Below are positions 58,601-64,000 of a stretch of DNA of 64,000 nt, piece after piece. The notes below the pieces were generated by a model that was not told where the DNA came from, searched no databases, and was given only the letters and a program-made list of their open reading frames with translations. This stretch comes from Beta vulgaris subsp. vulgaris (lineage: Eukaryota > Streptophyta > Magnoliopsida > Caryophyllales > Amaranthaceae), in NCBI RefSeq assembly GCF_026745355.1, contig NC_079202.1, forward strand, positions 60,704,622-60,768,621. Direction: 5' to 3'. Both the position numbers and the translations under genes were made by a program. Each line of letters opens with the position of its first letter. The first letter of the stretch is position 1.

Positions 58601-60883
58601 ACCTCATCTTGATTCTATTAGCCATGGAATATCCAGCTGTCATGTGGTTAATGGAGTCCCTGCACCCAGTAATTTTCAACCCATGAGGATGAATTCTGGA
58701 AATGAGTAAGCGTCTCTTCAATATTTTGAGATTTGGTATCTTATCATAACTTGACCAATTAGTAGCCTTTGTTTTCACTAGTCTTGATGACTGTGCAATA
58801 CTTTTATATCAGCCAAAATGAATGGATTGCTCCACCTATATGTGGTGTTTTGGTTTTTCAATGTTATCTCCTTCTGTAGGTAAATGAGACAATATTAGCA
58901 TTGATGATTTCCCACATTTAACATTAGGGTTAACATAATGTTGACGAGCATCTCTGGTTTTGAGTACTAGCACCTACATATCACCTTCAATATTGACTTC
59001 TTACATCTTCTGTCAGGCTGTGAAGCAAAGTTTCTTCTCTTTTGTGACATTACTTGGCTTAGTGCTACTCCCTGTCTGTTCCATTTTCCCCTAGGTTCTG
59101 TCTGGTAAAAAGAATTTTTACGCAGTCTTGGGATCCTTAAATTTCATGCGAAGTATCAGCTCGGTATGCAGCAGATTCTAAATTAGTTTAGGATGTATTA
59201 ATCAACTTGGAAGTGACCATCTTGCATAATGCATAGCGGAAAAGTATATGAGTATATGAACTGGTAATCTTTAAATGAATTCTAATGGTGTGGCTCACTT
59301 GCCTGTGTAGTTGGTGGTGCTTGTAGAGTACAGATATTCCATTTTTTATTTTTTTAGATTGTCTTGTGAAGTTCTGCTGACAAACTGTTCTTTTTCCCCT
59401 AGTATGGTGATCGAAAGTAGCTCAGCTGAAGCTGCACCAGTGATTCCACCCAGCAGTGGCATGTCATCGATGTCAGAAATGCCCATTAGTCCAACTTCAG
59501 TGGCATCCAGTGGGCATTTTCCGTTCACTGCTTCAGAAATTCCGGGGATGGTAGTAGATACTTCAGCACTGGATACAGCATTTCAATCTGATGTGGGAAG
59601 TTCAATTGGGTTGCAGCTTCCTTCTGATGGAGGAGCTGGAAATTCTAAAGATTCTCTGCGGTCTTTGGCTCAAATTCCTTGGAATTTCAGCCTTTCTGAT
59701 CTAACAGCAGATTTATCAAACTTGGGAGGTGATTTTTTTTTCCTGTTTCTAATTCATACCTCTAGTAGTTCATTAATCTTTGTTTGTTTCAAAGAGTATT
59801 CTAATAAATGTGGGAAATGGTCTTGGAATGGAGAATTAGACCAGCTACAAGCCCTAGCAAAATCACTTGTAAGTCTTTAAGTTATTTTTATTCCAAAGTC
59901 CAAACCCAGTTGGCAACCAGAGGAGTACCCTGCCAGATCTACAAACGAGTCACATTTTTTCGTGTCCAATGTGGAATGAAATATTTTTGTAATGTTTGAT
60001 AATCATAATGTTAAATTGTGAAATTAGATTATCTACCCACCCTTGATCCTTCAGGGAGGATTCTGTATGTGTATAACAGTATTAACTATAGGTTGCATCT
60101 ATTGACTTGTGGTTCTTGACAGACGGACCAAATTTTTCACCAGAGTGAAGCATTGACTTAATAATTGATTTGTGAATCTGATTGTTGACAAACTAGTAAT
60201 GGATATAATTAGATTTTTATCTGCTCATGTGACATGTACCTTCTTCAAATTACTTGGCACATGTCCTTGACGAACTATAGAAATGATGCTAATATTTTTG
60301 TATAAACTTGCTTGATACTATTACTAAAATTCATCTTTAGCAGAGTTTCTGCTGTTCGTATAATCATATTACACTCCTGGCATGTCCAGTCACCATTTTC
60401 CGTATTACTGGTCACATGACTATTGCATAATGATCTTATCGTATATACTTGCTTGATACTATTGTTCGAAACCATGAGTGGTGATACATTCCTTTGGTTT
60501 TTGTTTCTCTCTCTTTCCCAATATGTTTGTTATATTCTCTTCGAAATTTTGCAGATCTTGGGCCTTTGGGAAATTATCCAGGTTCGCCTTTTCTGCCTTC
60601 TGATTCTGATATCCTGCTCGATTCACCAGATAATGAGGACCTAGGTATTTGGAGAATTTGTTTCTTGTTTCTTGAACATGTTAAATTTATTTTGTCATTT
60701 ACTGAACTGCATCAGCTAATCTGCCAATTCGTTTTACAAATCAACTGTCAATATGTTAATGCTTATATAAGAAGTAGAAAACTTTGTTTACTTTGAAGTT
60801 ACTCTCTTTTTTATTCAGTGGAGGAGTTTTTCGTTGATTCAATCCCCGGACCGCCTCCTCAATCCGATGAGGAGAAGTCTTGA
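55689..60883 (+). CDS. Plant-specific TIGR01589 (A_thal_3526) domain protein
   Basis: Nine coding exons join in frame: 55689-55703, 56633-56797, 56888-56993, 57506-57688, 58540-58705, 59403-59728, 60555-60644 and 60819-60883 (eight splice-joined blocks, the first only five codons), giving 371 aa. The N-terminus is Gln/Asn/Ser-rich. The domain starts near VSREDIELVQNLIERCLQLY and runs through KTLLNRARIDPGFTTLVWQK and NADFFRAYYIRLKLKKQIVL to LEHQYHLMKY. I recall this as an uncharacterised plant-specific domain. A Pro/Met-rich linker follows, then a Ser-rich region, and an acidic tail SDSDILLDSPDNEDLVEEFF ending PPPQSDEEKS. No enzyme motif, signal peptide or membrane segment is visible. The acidic, Phe-containing tail would fit a regulatory or adaptor role, but this is only inference. 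The tiny first coding exon is supported by frame and a CCG-GTGCG donor, but is the least certain part. Confidence 0.85.
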
Positions 60884-63184
60884 GCCACATTTCGATCCGT
60901 CCCTTCTCCAATATAAGACAAATGAAGCTGAGTTCTCGACGCTACACCATAAATTTTTTACTTCGGAAAGGGAAAAGAGTGGGGACATGTGTCTGCCTTC
61001 TACTGATATATGTACTCATTAGCTGTCGTCAGATGTTAACAAGAACTTGATGATGACTGTTCATTGGTTCTGTATTGTATACCAATCTAATTATATCTTG
61101 AAATATAACGATGCTATACTTTGAGTTCCCATCTCGTTGATGGTGTGCAATATATCTATAGTATTGACATTCATAAATGTTTGAGTTTGTATAATTTGTT
61201 AGATTCAGTGGTGATGAGAACCTGAGAAGAGAAAATGACCTGTTTGTTTATTATTTTCTTGTTACCATTTTTAGCAAAATTTAATCGGAAATTTTAGCAG
61301 ATTGCATTAGCAAGTTTGACTTGTAGTTAGCACTTAGCAGTTTTAACTTTTAAGGAGTGTTGAGAATCAGTATTAAAAAAAAAAGAGTTCATTTGCTGTG
61401 TGATTTTCACAATCAAAGTCCAAAATATACACCAAAGATAATGTTCTCCATGTCATGGCTGGCTAGCAGAATCAATTTATGTCAGTGGGAGATTACAAAT
61501 TTTATCCAACATCCGAGTGTAACGTGAGTATGGTATATGTAAGATTATCTTTCTTACTCACTCATTACTCATATTAAATAATACAAATGAACAAAATGTA
61601 TGAAAAAGGAGAATTTCAAATGAGCATTAATTAGTATGAGTGTATCATACATATAATACACTCGTGCATGATGCATGTATTTCGTGGAGAATAAATTATT
61701 TATAGGATTTTAAGAAAAAGAGAAGAGTCTAGCTGTGGACAATTAATTAATAGTCTCAAATTCCTATCAAAAAGAATTCTTTAAGAAATGGAAAAAACAA
61801 ATGTTGTTATTGTGGAAAAAAAACACTAATGTTGGGAATCTCCCAGATAATCTATTGTAGGTTATTATCCGGTAATACAAGTAATACAACTAGTATTGAC
61901 TAATGATGCATGACAAGTTGATAATACTTTCTGTTGGGAATAACATATGGATCATGGCCCAATGGGTTTAATTTATGTGAGGGCCCACAACTCATAGAGA
62001 CCAAAGTTTCTTCTTGAGCCCATGCCTAAAGGTTGTCCAAATAAATGGATTCTTATCTTTTTCCATCCATTGTTCCACACTATAAAGACCTTAATCTTGC
62101 TCCCATGCAAAGGTTCATTCATTTAAACTGAAAAAATCATAAAAATTCTTAAAGTTTGAAACTTGTTTATAAAAAAACCCATAAAGTTAGCTTATTTACT
62201 ATGTAAGTTACTCTTGTAAGAATTCGTCAAACGTTACATCAATGGTATCTTTTATACTTAATCATACATCTTTATATCTGTTTCAAACAAGACCAATTAC
62301 CAAATAAAACTTGACTTACTTGCTAATACTCGATCTTATTTTAATTTTTAAAGGTCATGTTACTTTTCCTTTAGTTGATACTTAATTATACCAAGCAAAA
62401 CATGGTCTATTGGGGATATTTGATTATGTAGGATCTATATCTAATAAGGAGCATTTTACCATCCCTCTCCCTTGCTAGTAATGAGATTGAATAGTACCAT
62501 ATTTACTACCATTTAGGGTAGGTTTAACTTCTGATTATCAATTTCTTTTTTTTTTTTAGTTTTTAAAAGTACCAAATTTCAGAGCAATTGGAAGCATTAG
62601 ATGCCAATCTTGCAACTCAATGTTATATTCTGCATGACTATCAAAACTAATTTGCATATATTTCTTTTATTTTTTATTACTAGCAACATTTCCTTTACAC
62701 AAAAACCAAAGAGAGGAGACTGATCAAAAAAATATCCGTGTATTATAAGAGCGATAAAAAAAAGAACCCCGTAGGTTAGAAAAGAGAAAAAATGCATCAT
62801 TAAAAGTAGAAACATTTGCATATAACAAAAAATTACCAAAAAAAAAAAAACATTACGAGTGAAAAGAACAGATGATGTATATACTTTTCTAGTGTAGGAA
62901 TTACTAATGATATACTCCTTCCGTTTTCTTTTGTTATTCCTACCCCGTCCGAAAAATAAGAAAAGAAAAGAAAATGAAGCCATTTGATTGAGTATTCTTC
63001 AAATAAAATTTTGTTTTTCTGACTTTTCTCCAAACACACCCCAAAAAAAAAAAAAAAAAAAAAACTTGACTTGCTTCTTTACTTTATTAGTCAACGTTCA
63101 TTAGTCTATGACGATTCACACTGTCATACAAATGACATAAGTCTACTCTTGGGTCTTCTCCCTTTCCATTTTCCCTCTAAAAAA
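60884..63184. other. Intergenic region
   Basis: The 3' UTR of the preceding gene probably extends to about 61140. A diverged relative of the foldback element lies at 61513-61665. A Stowaway-like left end (CTCCTTCCGTTTTCTTTTGT) occurs at about 62914 without a partner. No exon chain was seen. Confidence 0.55.
61513..61665. mobile_element. Diverged relative of the foldback element
   Basis: The left part CCGAGTGTAACGTGAGTATG followed by GTATATGTAAGATTATCTTTC aligns with the palindrome and start of the element at 42040. The interior has AAATGAACAAAATG and AATGAGCA words, and the right part is a palindrome-like GAGTGTATCATACATATAATACACTC. Only one unit is present. Confidence 0.6.
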
Positions 63185-63584
63185 TATATTTATAGTGATG
63201 CAAATAAACCCCAAAAACTCAATTTCAATCTATCTATCCACGAAATTTCCTTCCAATTTCTCCTACATTTCTCCATAAATACTTTTCTTTTCAACCTTTT
63301 TATTTCCTCTGCATTTTCTCTCTCTTTGTTTAGCTTATTTGCTTCACTTTCAACTTATACTACTTCAGAGTTCAGAGTTACTAGTGAATTTAGCTTTTTC
63401 TCAGGAATTTGCCAAACAAGGCCTTAGATTATACAGGTTTGGAATAAATTGATTTTTTTAAATATTGATTTTAATCGTCTCATGATTGTTTTTTATGCTT
63501 TATTTTCATCATAATTTAACAATATTTAATTTCGCTGGTATTTTTATTTTTTCTGAATGATTTGCAGGAGGATGAGGTCTTCGT
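63185..63584 (+). promoter_or_regulatory. Possible promoter and leader of a gene continuing off the right side
   Basis: TATATTTATAG at 63185-63195 is a plausible TATA box, followed by a C/T-rich stretch typical of plant leaders. A TTTGCAG at about 63561-63567 could be a leader-intron acceptor. The next ATG (about 63572) opens only a short frame that stops quickly, so no coding exon can be supported within the window. Confidence 0.3.
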
Positions 63585-63657
63585 CAATTTATCCTCATTT
63601 TCTGCTGTAAAGCGCCATAGTTATTAGTAAGCTCCTATTTACTATAATAGAATACTA

Positions 63658-63914
63658 CTTCCTCTGCTTCTTTTTACTTGAAACATTTTGACTTTCACGC
63701 GTGCCAATGCATAATTTGAACCATCAATAAGTTTAGTTACCGATAAATAAAAACTATAAAAAATATATTTTCGGGAAATATACATTCAGACGAATCTAAC
63801 AAAATACCACATGAATATGTTTTTCATTAACTATAAATCACCAAACATAAATTAAGTAGAGTTGGTGAATAGTGTAAAAGTCAAACCGTTGCAAGTAAAA
63901 AGAAACGGAGGAAG
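63658..63914. mobile_element. Stowaway-like MITE, well-preserved ends
   Basis: 257 bp bounded by TA (63656-63657 and 63915-63916). The ends CTTCCTCTGCTTCTTTTTAC and, inverted, CTTCCTCCGTTTCTTTTTAC agree at 18 of 20 positions. It contains the common internal word CAGACGAATCTAACAAAAT. Confidence 0.92.
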
Positions 63915-64000
63915 TATTTCTTTTTAAAGAAAAAAAAAATTCAAATTTTGCACTTTTTGCTGCAATTTTTATGATACTTCGTTGATTCTAATAAGTGCAA

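Overview
This is a plant nuclear window, almost certainly from a eudicot. It is AT-rich, its genes have many exons with GT-AG introns, and the intergenic DNA is full of Stowaway-like and Tourist-like MITEs, tRNA-derived SINEs and microsatellites. There are no bacterial operon features and no CRISPR array. I lean towards Caryophyllales (the beet/spinach group) from general sequence character, but nothing here proves it.

Six complete protein-coding genes can be built exon by exon with reading frame maintained. (1) + strand, 4112-7810: a PLIP-type plastid lipase, 678 aa. (2) + strand, 12425-21598: a large plant nucleotidyltransferase with a PAP/OAS1-like core, 1386 aa. (3) + strand, 23421-29728: a DEAD-box RNA helicase of the Arabidopsis RH25/RH26/RH31 type, 814 aa. 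(4) - strand, 31684-35133: a trehalose-6-phosphate phosphatase, 324 aa. (5) - strand, 49130-52277: a small chloroplast membrane protein of unknown function, 222 aa. (6) + strand, 55689-60883: a protein carrying the uncharacterised plant-specific domain I know as TIGR01589 (A_thal_3526), 371 aa. A possible promoter and leader of a seventh gene lies at the right edge (about 63185 onward).

The gene-poor block 35134-49129 is mostly repeats: an inverted-repeat element with two G-rich hairpins, a hAT-like MITE, Tourist-like and Stowaway-like MITEs, two SINEs, a tandem palindromic foldback element and a LINE-derived or retroposed insertion. The window also holds at least six SINE copies, five of them with recognisable target-site duplications. 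Nested and paired MITE copies allow internal comparison.

The genes do not form a pathway. The PLIP lipase and nucleotidyltransferase are adjacent and co-oriented, which to my memory matches consecutive Arabidopsis loci At3g61680-At3g61690, so this looks like ancestral gene order. I found no convincing new multi-gene system. The best leads are the foldback element at 42040-42524, the inverted-repeat element at 38411-38741, the retroposed family at 47797-48394, and the two conserved genes of unknown function.
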